The notes below the pieces were generated by a model that had not been told where the DNA came from, did not search any database, and saw only the letters and a program-made list of their open reading frames with translations. A DNA stretch of 64,000 nt from Gonatopus flavifemur (Eukaryota > Arthropoda > Insecta > Hymenoptera > Dryinidae), in contig JAFFJZ010000003.1 in NCBI GenBank assembly GCA_018340375.1, positions 52,421,006 to 52,485,005 on the forward strand, given 5' to 3'. Both the position numbers and the translations under genes were made by a program. Numbering within the stretch: the stretch's first letter is position 1; each line of letters begins with the position of its first letter. Of the stretch, positions 1-10,525 are shown piece by piece.

Positions 1-1026
1 GTGGTAAATTGAGAGGTCACACGATAACGTGTGTTACTTGCAAAGTTTCGTGAGCCTCTGATTTATAGAAGCGATCGACAGCCAGAGGTGCGAAGAAATT
101 TCGATCCCCACTCTCCAGTGATCACACATAGATCGCGTCTAATGAGAGTGTATTAATTGCAGGCCTTGTACCACGGGACGATCGTCTCCAGGCCTTGCGA
201 TGCGCCAGCCAGATTGAATCCTCGTCACTCAGCCTATATATTGCAGTTATACCGTTGCAGTATTATTGTAATATGACTATAATATTATGCATTGCGTGAG
301 TCATCAAACCAGGTAAGTCCTGTAAAATCCCATGAAATCTCATAGGTCTCAAGTGAAATATACATACCAAACCATATGAAAACTGATGAAACTAAATGAA
401 AACCCACAGAATCAATTTAATCGGTTCAATGGAAATTTGAAAACAAGGTATGGTCACAATATTCCAAGAGTAACAGTATTCCCCTGCATAATTATCTCAT
501 CCAAATGAAGAGAAATCATTATACTCATACAAGTAGTTGTATTTATACGCCTACACACGTCCTAATTTATTGTCAAAAAATCCTAAAACCATTTATAATC
601 ATATACCTTCAATACATCTGTGGTAGTATTTTACATTTATGTAAATATTTGTTGCATGTTTTCTATTCATCCATTCACCCATGAAGCAATGTTTGAATCA
701 TGATTCAAATAAATTACATCTATGTATATATTTCAATTATTCATCAAATTCTCATAATTTTCTGCTCTTGTGATTATGTGAACCATTTGGCCACTTTGAG
801 TTCGTTCATGTGCAAAAATGATTGAAAAGAATCAGTCTGAAAGTATACTCGATCTGGATGAATGCACGGTGCGCGCGTTTTGGACAGAAAATGATGATTG
901 TGAAATTGATGAACAATCATCAATCATTTCGAACTCTTTTCAAACTGTTCTGCTGCATAAAATACAATCTCATATCATATCTTTGAAGTTCTTTTGGTTC
1001 TGCAACCTTAAAACATTGTTGCAGAA
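1..1026. other. Intergenic, no gene recognised
   Basis: No coding region, RNA gene or clear repeat end is visible. The only open frame (818-1063) is short and shows no recognisable motif. The last ~20 bases resemble, in inverse orientation, the sequence just outside 20112, so the terminal repeat of the next element may extend to about 1008. Confidence 0.5.
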
Positions 1027-1040
1027 CCCTAGTGGAAATG

Positions 1041-1110
1041 CACCATATATGACCGACATATGACCCATATATGCCCCATATATAAACCATATATGGATCA
1101 TATATGTTAA
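1041..1110. repeat. CATATATG palindromic-octamer array, left part
   Basis: Short spaced copies of the self-complementary word CATATATG, joined by GACC/GGATC-type spacers. The array resumes at 18024 after the nested hAT-type element and again at 19960-20100, so it is part of the sequence into which that element inserted. Confidence 0.75.
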
Positions 1111-1202
1111 GAGTAATCCAAACTACAAGTGTGCGAATCGTCCAAAATCGAATCGAATCGAATCTACCAAGATTCGATTCGATTCGTTAACGAACATAAG
1201 GA

Positions 1203-1355
1203 ATTATATTCCAAGCCTCGTTCTCCAAGATTACAATGTAGTACGTCTCATCGTACGCCAGATGTCACAACGTTTAGAGTCCCGAAAGTTCAAAAAATCT
1301 TACTTCTGAATATACTTCCTTACCTTTTCCCGCGTCCACCGACCATGCACTTCAT
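1203..1355 (+). repeat. DIRS left inverted terminal repeat
   Basis: Matches the reverse complement of the right terminal repeat at 8868-9044 over about 150 bp (shared blocks GTAGTACGTCTCATCGTACG, CGCGTCCACCG, CATGCACTTCAT). The right copy contains an extra tandem copy of a ~30-bp stretch (GGGAAAAGGTAA...TTCAGAA) that the left one lacks. A TA-target element interrupts the left copy at 1357. Confidence 0.85.
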
Positions 1356-1356
1356 A

Positions 1357-2768
1357 CCCACACAGCAAGCAGTTCTTCAAGACGTCTGAAAGAGTCCTGA
1401 ATTCATGTATCTTCAAGAAAATTGCAGCGTTTCATCTTAAAGATGTCTTTTAGAAATGTATGGAAGATCTCTTGCTGCCCGAGTTCTATAAGACAACTGT
1501 AATTGAGATATATTCAAGAACACTCATGAACATTCCTTGAAGATATCTTCAAGAGCACTTTTAGAACAATCCCAATGGACCAATTAGATCAAAGAGAATT
1601 AGAGAGGACATTGCCGTAATTCACGTATAGTTATTCACAGTGTCCCGCGCATTTGTTTCACGTGTGCAGTGAGGAACGACGACGCCGATGATATTGTGCA
1701 ATATTAATTATATATAATTAATTATATATACATAAACATTCAAGATCCAATACTGGATAATAAAAGTATTGCCGCAGAAAAGAAACGTGTAACCAATTAC
1801 ATTACAATAATATCCCAGATGGAAAAGCATGCTCTGAATGTTTTGTAACATAACGTGCCGTAAACATACTATCATGAACTCCGCTCAGCTTGCAATGATG
1901 CATAGAATGTAAACATTATGTTTCAATTAGGGTGCCATCACCTCGTTTTGCTACCAATAACAATGCTTTATGCGGAAACACCTTGGCGCCATAATGCGAA
2001 CATTACTTGGCGTGCATGTCACCATTATGATGGCATGATGGAGACATTTTTCTATCTGGGTATATTTTGTTTTGTAGCGAATGATCCTATTCGCAAAAAC
2101 TAACTTATCATTATGCAGAATTATATATGAGGGGAATATCAATTTATTATTTTATTCATTGTACTTTATTTTTCATGTACGTACGTGAATTGAATTTCCA
2201 TCAAATTTCACATTTTTGTGCAAGATAGAATGTATCGAAATTCAGGTTCAAGTGAATGAAACTGAATGTTAAAATATTTTGAATTTAGGTTACATACATG
2301 CATGAAAAATACTTGAAGTATTTTTGCATTCGAATTATATGCAAACACCTCATGTGTTTTGGTAAGCCTTTATTCAGATTAATGAATCAAAATAATGAAT
2401 GAATTTGTATGGTTATGGATATTTTAATATTTTAATCAAGACATTTTAATAATACTTTCAAGAAATCTTCAAGAGATATTTGAGAGTTCTTCAGAAAGTC
2501 TTCTGGAGGGATTCAAGAATTCTTCAAGAAGGATTCGAGATCTCTTCAAGGGCTCTTAAAGACATTTCCAAGAAATCATTGAGAATTCTTAAACATTCCT
2601 TGAAGATGTCTTTTAGATTCCTTGAAGACAACTAAAAGATATCTATTGGTGTTGCATAAGACATCTTTTCGCTCACGAAAAAAGATCTTTCGGAAAGGTC
2701 TTGCAAGAACTCTTGCAGTTTTCAAAGACATTTTAGATATCTAAAAGAGCTCTTTTTGTCTGTGTGGG
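1357..2768. mobile_element. TA-target element rich in TCTTCAAGA words
   Basis: The ends CCCACACAG... and ...CTGTGTGGG are inverted and flanked by TA on both sides (1355-1356, 2769-2770). The outer ~200 bp at each end are full of TTCTTCAAGA/TCTTGAAGA words; the middle (about 1600-2440) is unrelated AT-rich DNA, and may itself contain a nested piece near 1920-2110. The left ~250 bp are also found at 38400-38645 and, inverted, at 59035-59275, inside both arms of the giant palindrome. It interrupts the DIRS left terminal repeat. No coding capacity is seen. Confidence 0.7.
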
Positions 2769-2808
2769 TAATGTTTCGTTGTGCGTAAGGTGAAGCAGCG
2801 TTTTTTTT

Positions 2809-3606
2809 TTGGTGAGTCTCGAAAGAACGATTGACCCCAATGAAGGAATGATCACACAAGGGCGTGAAAATGAAAGCGAAGAGGAATATCAAGTTGATTG
2901 GCTTGACGAGGAGCTACTAGGCGCACTGGGTGATGATCCATCGTTATCGCAGGGAATAAGTGTAAAGCTACATGACTCTTTGATTAATCGTTGGAAGTTC
3001 TGGTCAGAGTTGGGTTTACCCAAGGAAGACAAAGTTAAATTATTGGAAGCTTACACAAAACCAGAATTCTTAGAAGCACCCAAATTAAATTTGGAACTAA
3101 AAATCAACATGTCAGACACTGCGATTAAAAGAGATACGTATTTTGAAGCATATCAAAATCAGATTTATGCAGCCATGACGTCCTTGGGTGATGGAATAAC
3201 AATGCTTCTGGAATCAGAGGAGGATATCGATAAAATAATTTTATTAAAACGTCTTTGCGATGCAGGAAAATGACTTGCAGATTTATGGCATAGGCATACC
3301 ATTGCAAGAAAGGCATTTATTCTACCGGGAGTAGACAAACAAGTCAAAGATGTTCTTGTGAATGTGAGAACAGATTCTTTTCTATATGGGAGGAATTTAG
3401 CGGAGAAAATTGAGGAATCCCAAACTACAAAGTCGGTAGCGAAGAATTTAGAACCAATGGGATATCAAAGAGAATCCTTCAACATCGAGGGGTCATTTAA
3501 ACTCCCGAGACCTGCTTGCGAAACGATCTTGGCAAACGGGTTGGAAGTCACAAAGAGGCCAGAGAACCATCAGTTCCAAGAAATACAGACCTCATCACCA
3601 GATTAA
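2809..3606 (+). pseudogene. DIRS gag-like ORF, broken
   Basis: Acidic, hydrophilic N-terminal part, then a region with WKFWSELGLPKEDKVKLLEA and, further on, a stretch with HTIARKAFILPG, as seen in gag-like proteins of DIRS elements. An in-frame TGA at 3271-3273 splits it; the frame continues after the stop to a TAA at 3604-3606. The start is uncertain because the TTG/GTG codons near 2806-2812 follow a poly-T tract. Its place directly upstream of the reverse transcriptase fits the usual DIRS order. No activity is expected. Confidence 0.6.
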
Positions 3607-4515
3607 ATCGTTCAGCAGTCATCGGAGAAATACAAGGAATCACCATCGAACAAAATAAATGTAGGTAAAGTAACAGGGCGCCTTGCTAATTATGTTGAAA
3701 ACTGAGGAAAATAACCCAAGATACGTTTATATTACAATGTATTAAAGGGTATAAAATCCAATTTAGTGAAACAATTAGACAAAAAAAGGAACCAGTAGAA
3801 TCTAAAAGACCAATAGAAGAGGTACAGAGGTGAGAACAGGCAATTGGGAAATTACAGAACAAAGGAGTAATACAAGAATGTATTCATGAGGAGGTGCAAT
3901 ATTTATCATCATATTTTTTAGTGCCGGAACCTGATGGGTCAAGTAGATTTATTTTGAATCTGAAAAACTTAAACGAGTTCATAGAAACTAAACATTTCAA
4001 AATGGAAGATATCAGCACAGCGCAGAAATTATTAAGTTTCAATTGTTTTATGACAGCTGTAGATTTGAAAGACGCGTATTATTTAGTGAACATGCATACA
4101 GAGAATAGAAGGTATTTGAGATTTGTTTTTAAAGACAAATCATATGAATTTACCTGTCTTCCGTTTGGATTAGCGACAAGTCCTCTCATCTTTACAAAGA
4201 TAATGAAACCAGTCATAGCATATTCAAGATCACAGGGTTTTCTATCGGTAATATATTTGGATGATATATTATGCATAGCTAAGGATGATAAGGAATGTCG
4301 AAAAAGTTTGAATATGACTTTGAAGTTCTTAATCGATTTGGGGTTTATTATCAATGAAAGAAAAAGTAAATTCGAACCTGAAATGAGATGTCAATTTCTA
4401 GGGTTCATTATAGATTCTGAAAGGTTTATATTACAATTAACGAACAAAAAGAGGATAAATATAAAAGCAGCCATCCAATCAATATTAATGAAAAACGAAT
4501 ATAGGATCAACGAGA

Positions 4516-5505
4516 CCCTGGTGCAAGGGAAGTGTGTCATAAAGAGTAACGGAAACGTAAGAATGTTTCAGATTACTTTCCTAATACTTCTCATATGCAG
4601 GGTTGCCAATGGGATTCAATCGTTTTCCCCTTTCTAGAGGCTCAAATTCCCCGAAATTCCCCCCTACTTATATCGTGATTCCCCCCATATTCCCCTCCTC
4701 ATAAACATTTCAATGAACTGAAGCAAATACGAATGCAAAGGATATCAGAGTAACGATTAAGCTTCAATGCATACTGTTCTTTCTCTCTTGCTATATTCTT
4801 CCGAAACTGTGTGCTCTCTTTTTCTTCCATGAATCGACGTTTGATGCTCGATGCTCCATGGAATGATATTTTTGCTTTTGACATGGCATTATCAGGTATA
4901 TGAAGTCACGTGTACAGTTAGGTCACCTTGCAGCTATTTCGTAAATACGATCTCCGTGAAATTTTACATTATTTGAACGTCTGATAAAAAGATTTTCTAC
5001 TAAAAACATTCTGTCTGTGTTAATAATTATAAGAAGATTTATATTGATGTACATTCAACTAGTTTGCCATGTGCACATAGTTCGGTCATCATCATTTGGG
5101 ATCAAAAAATCTCTTGAAAGTGAGCAGCCGATTGAAAAAGCTCGGAAAATCGAAATTTTTAAAATTTTCAACGGTCAGCTCGAAGATCCCCCCAAATTCC
5201 CCTTTTTTTCCATTCCCCTCCAAATTCCCCTCCAGCACTCAAATTCCCCGAAAATGGGGGAATTCCCCTCTCATTGGCAACACTGCTCATATGCTTCCTA
5301 TCCACTCTCTAACTACGCTTCCGCACGTCAAGCTCGGTTTCTATGAAATTGGTTTTTCTTCGGATACACTTCACACACTTCAGATATACGTTCGAACCAC
5401 TCTTGATGTTCCACTTGACGCTCGGTATACGCTTAAATCCACGTTCCAAATACTTTCCAACTACGTTCCTGACACTTTCTATTACACGCTTCCCTTTCAC
5501 CAGGG
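4516..5505. mobile_element. 294-bp CCCTGGTG-ended MITE, copy 1 (with hAT insert)
   Basis: The ends CCCTGGTGCAAGGGAA and TTCCCTTTCACCAGGG are inverted, with a 2-bp duplication GA outside (4514-4515, 5506-5507). Without its 688-bp insert and 8-bp duplication the element is 294 bp, the same as copy 2 at 7082-7375, to which it is closely similar throughout. It lies in the RT frame of the DIRS. Confidence 0.9.
4598..5285. mobile_element. hAT-type MITE (CAGGGTTGCCAATG ends)
   Basis: Ends CAGGGTTGCCAATG and CATTGGCAACACTG, flanked by the 8-bp duplication CTCATATG (4590-4597, 5286-5293). Subterminal runs of ATTCCCC/CCCCAAATTCCCC are typical internal repeats. The matching uninterrupted site is seen in copy 2 of the host MITE at about 7157-7166. 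It has no coding capacity. Confidence 0.92.
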
Positions 5506-5755
5506 GATTGCACAGTTGTTAGGAAGACTGATCGCAGCTTGTCCAGCAGTAGAATATGGATGGATGTATACAAAAAATATAGAAAGAGAAAAATTCTTAG
5601 CTTCAATTAATAACAATTATGATTACCAGAGTTATATGTTCATTAATAACGTCATCAAAATAGACCTTCTGTGGTGGAAAGAAAAGATAATGTCAGCTTA
5701 CAGCCCAATTAGACGATATAAATTCAAGTACAGTATTTATACGAATGCTTCGTTA

Positions 5756-6258
5756 CCCGAAGAGAATATGAAGCTTCAGCGAACGTTCAGATCAGATGTG
5801 TATAGATCGGGCCGAAGGTTCATTAGAGCTAACTTTTAGATTCACAAACGTTTGACAAAGGTTCTACGGACGTTGAAATGTCCGCCTCGAAATACGTTCA
5901 GGAAACATAGATGGAACGTTCGCTGAAGGTTCATCGAAGACTTGACGAAGCTTCACAAAAATATCTATACTTATATTAATTTTGATCAATTTATATGAAA
6001 AATAAATGAATTCATAAACATAAATTATTATAAATTAATCTAAGTATAGATATTTTTGTGAAGCTTCGTCAAACCTTCGATGAACCTTCAGCGAACGTTC
6101 CATCTATGTTTCCTGAACGTATTTCGAGGCGGACATTTCAACGTCCGTAGAACCTTCGTCAAACGTTTGTGAATCTAAAAGTTAGCTCTAATGAACCTTC
6201 GGCCCGATCTATACACATCTGATCTGAACGTTCGCTGAAGCTTCATGTTCTCTTCGGG
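5756..6258. mobile_element. Foldback element, 503 bp
   Basis: Two ~225-bp arms are nearly perfect reverse complements around an AT-rich centre of about 50 bp. Ends CCCGAAGAGAA / TTCTCTTCGGG, flanked by TA on each side (5754-5755, 6259-6260). The arms are built from repeated CTTCAGCGAACGTTC-like words. Inserted in the RNase H coding region of the DIRS. Confidence 0.92.
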
Positions 6259-7032
6259 TAGATGGTTGGGAAGCTTGATGTGAAGATAAAAAGGTACATG
6301 GTATGTGGTATGAGAAGCAAAAATTACACATTAATTATTTAGAATTACTGACAGTATTGTATGCAGTAAGGTCGTTGATATCAAAAGTTAGAAATTGCGA
6401 AGTGGTATTAAGAATAGATAACACAACAGCCATCGCCTATATCAATAAAATGGGAGGAGTAAGACATGAAAAATTCAACGATATAACAAGAAAGATTTGG
6501 CAGTGGGCCGAAGAGAGAAAGATTTGGTTTTTCGCATCATATATTCCGTCTGCAGAAAACATTGAAGCGGATAGATTATCCAGACTATATTCTGTAGATA
6601 CAGAATGGAATTTGAATCAGGATGTGTTTGAACAAATTGAATTGATATTTGGTAGAATGGAAATAGATCTGTTTGCGAATGCGGAAAATACTAAATATGA
6701 AAGATTTGTCCCCTGGCATCCTGATTCAACAGCGTTCGTAATAGATGCATTCACAATAGATTGGGAAGAGTTTTTCTTTTATGCTTTCCCTCGATTCGCG
6801 TTAATCCCGAGAGTATTGCAAAAAATTGAAGAGGATCAGGCTATAGGGGTAGTGGTAGTGCCAGATTGGCATACACAACCCTGGTATCCGTTATTTTTTG
6901 AATTATTAATTGAAGAAAGTGTAATATCTGGTCCAAATATTAATTTATTAACCTCTCCATACAGGCCATATCAACATCCACAGGCAAGATCTCTTCGGTT
7001 AATCGCGGGCAAATTATCCGGAAGAGTTTCCG

Positions 7033-8265
7033 TGTGAGGAAAATTCCAGAAGAAGCTCTTGAAACTGTCATGGCATCCTTACCCTGGCGAGAGGGAAACG
7101 TGTCATAAAGAGTAACGGAAGCGTAAGCATGTTTCAGATTACTTTCCTGATACTTCTCATATGCTTCCCATCCACTCTCTAACTACGCTTCCGGACGTCA
7201 AACCCGGTTTCTATGAAATTGGGGTTTCTTCAGATACGCTTAACACACTTCAAACATACGTTCGAACCACTCTCAATGTTCCACTTGACGCTCGGCATAC
7301 GCTTTAATCCACGTTCCAAATACTTCCCAACTACGTCCCTGACACTTTCTATCACACCCTTCCCTTTCACCAGGGTAGCGCCAGCCACAATCAGGCAGTA
7401 TGATTCAGTATCAAAAGAATGGGAGAAATTTTGTCCGAAACGTGGAATCCACATTTTTTCACCAAAACCGGAAGATTTGTTAGCAATATTAAGCGATAAA
7501 CTGAAGGATGGGGCCTCGTATGGTTCTTTAAATACGATGAGATCTGCGGTAGCACTCATCGCTGGAAATAGAATTGGGGAAAATATTCTAATTAGTAGAT
7601 TTATGAAGGGCGTCTTTAGATTGAAACCACCTAGACCGAAATATGATGTTACGTGGAATGTGGATTGTGTTTTGTATTTGATAAAAACATGGTACCCTTT
7701 AAAGGATTTGTCGATTAAAAAACTGACTGAAAAGACGGTAATGCTTTTAGCTGTGTGTACGGCTCATAGAGCTCAAACAATAGGTTCTATTAAAATGAGT
7801 AACATTATAAAAAATGAAGAAGGATTAGAAATTTTAATATCAGATCTGATTAAGACATCAAAGCTTGGAGCTAGTCAGCCGCTGGTGACGATTGCATACT
7901 TTAGAGATAAGCCAAAATTATGTGCGGCAAAAACAATTCTAAGATATATAGAGACCGCAAAGCAATATAGAGGTGTAAACGACAAATTATTTCTGACAAT
8001 CAAAAAACCGTTCAGGCCAGTGACAATTCAGTCCATTAGTAGATGGGTTAAAATCGTGCTTTCTCGAAGTGCAATTGATGTAAAAAAGTTTACAGCACAT
8101 TCCACAAGACACGCGGCAACATCAGCGGCATATTTGAAAGAGTTAGACTTGGAAACCATTAGGAAAACGGCAGGTTGGTCTGGAAAATCCAAAGTTTTCG
8201 CGCAGTTTTACAGACGACCTACATTGAAAAATAAGCGGCAATTTGCGCAGACCATTATAGAATAA
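7033..8265 (+). pseudogene. DIRS tyrosine recombinase, interrupted by a MITE
   Basis: Coding sequence begins around 7033, overlapping the end of the upstream frame, is interrupted by the MITE at 7082-7375, and runs from 7378 to the TAA at 8263-8265. Catalytic residues of the tyrosine recombinase family are present: Arg in CTAHRAQT (codon at 7768), His and Arg in HSTRH (about 8098-8109), Trp/Gly in AGWSG, and the nucleophile Tyr in FAQFYRR (8207-8209). DIRS elements use this enzyme, instead of a DDE integrase, to insert their circular DNA. Apart from the MITE the domain is open, so it decayed less than the RT. Confidence 0.88.
7082..7375. mobile_element. 294-bp CCCTGGTG-ended MITE, copy 2
   Basis: The same element as at 4516 but without the hAT insert; flanked by TA (7080-7081, 7376-7377). 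It lies inside the recombinase coding region, close to its start, and taking it out with one TA brings the two halves into a single frame. Confidence 0.92.
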
Positions 8266-8695
8266 TTACTTAATAGTAAGGTTGGAATAAAATACCAAAG
8301 ACTGAGGCATAAAGTAAGAATTTTTTTTTGGTTTTGTATTTCATTACATAAAACAAGTATATTTCTATGAGATTTGGAATAGGATATTTTCTTCTGTTTT
8401 TGTTTTTTCAGTTTACATAGAAAAATTATTGAAAAAAGTTTTTTTTTTGTTCTACGCAAACATTTTAAATAACTATTGTTTTATTTTCCTATATAATGTC
8501 ATTTGTTTATATATATATGAAAAAAAAAACAAAAAGTTGGTTGAAAAGAGAGATACGTCACACTCTCTCTTTTCAAACACTGATTTCGTTGATTTGTCTT
8601 TTCGTTGATTTGGCCCCCATCCTTTCAGAACAATGATTTATCGAAGGAATTAACCAAACAAGAATTAGTAGTTAAAATTGAATTTCGCTAAACAA
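8266..8695 (+). other. DIRS 3' non-coding stretch
   Basis: A/T-rich sequence with a short hairpin at 8540-8575 (GAAAAGAGAGA... / ...TCTCTCTTTTC) and a CGTTGATTTG repeat at 8587-8613, which resembles the ends of the MITE at 16051-16538. No gene is seen. Confidence 0.5.
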
Positions 8696-8807
8696 CTACA
8701 TTGTAATCTTGAAGAACGGGGCTTGAAATATAATAGCACAATCACACGAGCTTCACTGAAGTGAAGTTCGAATGTGATTATATGAAAGCCCCGTTCGAAG
8801 AGATTAC
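8696..8807 (+). repeat. DIRS internal complementary region
   Basis: CTACATTGTAATCTT at 8696 is the complement of the extreme left end of the element (from 1203), and the rest, up to AGATTAC at 8807, is the complement of the extreme right end (9032-9058 plus 14163-14199). The two meet around CTATTATATTTC in reverse complement. In DIRS1-like elements this region serves as the template that joins both ends during replication. It also gives an internal uninterrupted copy of the sequence into which the LINE has inserted. It contains the hairpin CTTCACTGAAGTGAAG. Confidence 0.85.
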
Positions 8808-8867
8808 TTTCCTTCCCTATATAAAAAAAAACTCACCCTAAGAAACAATTTTAACAACTCTAAAATT

Positions 8868-9058
8868 ATGAAGTGCATGGCCGGTGGACGCGGGAAAAGG
8901 TAAGGAGATATGTTCAGAAATAGGGAAAAGGTAAAGGAGTATATTCAGAAGTGAGATTTTTCGAACTTTCGGGACTCCAAACGTTGTGACATCTGGCGTA
9001 CGATGAGACGTACTACATTGAAATCTCTTCGAACGAGGCTTTCATATAATCACAGTCG
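8868..9058 (+). repeat. DIRS right inverted terminal repeat, proximal part
   Basis: Reverse complement of the left repeat at 1203-1355. The LINE at 9059-14148 cuts it; its distal 37 bp continue at 14163-14199 after the target duplication. Confidence 0.85.
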
Positions 9059-9165
9059 GACTTGGTTAGAGGGCGTGAATGCGTGTGTGTCGCGTGTGAT
9101 CGCGTTGTAAGGATGGATTGTATGTGCTACGATATAGGGATAAAATATAAAGTTTTTGTGCATTA

Positions 9166-9316
9166 GGCTGGGCTCCCATGCAACCGGATTGTCCGGAACA
9201 GAACGATCCTCATTGGTAGAATACTAGTCTTATTTGAATATAACTATAACAACACTAGGGATCCACCAATTGTAAGCGTTCCGTTCCGGACAATCCGGCT
9301 GCATGGGAGACCAGCC
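9166..9316. mobile_element. MITE with GGCTGGGCTCCCATG ends
   Basis: Inverted ends GGCTGGGCTCCCATGCAACCGG (shown in part) and their complement, flanked by TTA on both sides (9163-9165, 9317-9319), suggesting a PIF/Harbinger-like 3-bp duplication. A relative with ends GGCTGGCCTCCCATGGACCGG lies at 18231. Confidence 0.8.
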
Positions 9317-9530
9317 TTAGAAAGATAAATAGGACCGAAATGTATGGGTGACATCGGAGGCAGTAGTCTAGGAGCTCGATTGTGAGAGTTATAGGATAGA
9401 GAATAAGTGAGGAAAATTTATAGGTTATGAAGAAGTCCGGGGGAGGAGAGAGACAGCTAGCGTAAAGGCGCAGGGGAAGGATGGTTAGGTAGGAAAACAC
9501 AAAAGTGATAGTAAGAAGAAGACCTGAGAG

Positions 9531-10522
9531 ATGGCGGGTGTGGCATCATCAACAAAGAAGGTAACATTTGATATGTCAAGAGATGCGAGATAAAACAGTA
9601 CTTTAGAGGACATGAAATTAGAAGTGAGGAAATTGAAAGAGGAAAGAAAAAAGTACATGCGTTACTTAGAGGAATTGGAAGAAAAAGAGAAACAGTGGGA
9701 GGAAAGAATTGCTAGGATTGGAGAGGAAGTGTAGAATATGGAAAGTTTCATTGAAGAAAAACTTGAAAGCCATCAGAACAAGGGGTAGATTCGATAGATT
9801 GGAGTAATGAAAAAAGTGAGGGGAGTACTAAGAGCGGGTACAGTAGATGGGGAAAGAGTAGCAGAGGAGGTTCAGAATGGAGTGAAGGGGGACTTAGTGG
9901 AAGCAAGATTGACAAAATGAAGAGAATGGTTAATAAAAGAGAGAGAGAAGAAAGGAGAAACAATGTAGTGATAAAAGGGTTAGACACAAGTGAACAGAAA
10001 GGGAAAGAATGGGTGGAAGAGTGGTCCAAAACAAAATTGGGTGTCGATGTGAAAGTGGTGTCAGTACGAATAAGTGGTAGGGCTATGATAGTAAAATTGA
10101 GCAGCGAGGAAGAAAAAAGAGGAATGTTAAATAATAAGATAAAATTGGGTAGGGAACCAATATTTTTAGATCATGATCCGTCATGGGAAGATAGGAAAAT
10201 TCAAGGAAAAATAACGAAGTGGGTTAAAGAACAACAGAGAAACGGGAAAAATGTGAAGCCAGGGTATAAGAAGGTATGCATAGAAGGGGAATGGGTAAGT
10301 TGGGGAGGAATAGAAAATGGAGAAGGAAGGAGAGGAAGAGAAGACGGTAGAGGGGAAAACGATGAAGTTCGGAATATACAAGAGGACAGAGGTGATAATG
10401 AAGGGTTTTTGAGCAGCACAGAAGTGAGAAATAATAATAAAATAGAGGAAAGAAAGAGAAAGCGGTTAGGATATAACAGACAAACGAAAAAGGGTGATGA
10501 AAATTGGAAATGTATATTTTAG
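9531..10522 (+). pseudogene. LINE ORF1-like region
   Basis: A Lys/Glu-rich coiled-coil-like stretch (about 9600-9760, with stops) leads into the open part at 9917-10522. That part has REERRNNVVIKGLD, VKVVSVRISGRAMIVKLSS and LDHDPSWEDRKIQGKI, resembling the RRM-like region of LINE ORF1 proteins that bind RNA. A TAG at 10520-10522 separates it, in the same frame, from the endonuclease (10526 on), which suggests that the ancestor had a single fused frame here. Several stops upstream (for example TAA at 9591) show decay. Confidence 0.6.
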
Positions 10523-10525
10523 AAT

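Larger units (their letters stand above)
3676..7037 (+). pseudogene. DIRS reverse transcriptase-RNase H, interrupted
   Basis: From about 3676 a frame with two stops leads into an open stretch (3894-4515) with an RT fingers/palm: FILNLKNLN, DLKDAYY, FTCLPFGLATSP and the catalytic box YLDD near 4253-4264. A MITE at 4516-5505 splits the RT thumb from the following part, and a foldback element at 5756-6258 sits in the RNase H start. The RNase H continues from 6261 (LRIDNTTAIAYINKMGG; ENIEADRLSR), followed by the DIRS-type C-terminal domain (MEIDLFANAENTKYERF...). Removing each insertion with one 2-bp duplication keeps the frame. A further TGA just after the second insertion shows independent decay. 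Confidence 0.85.
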
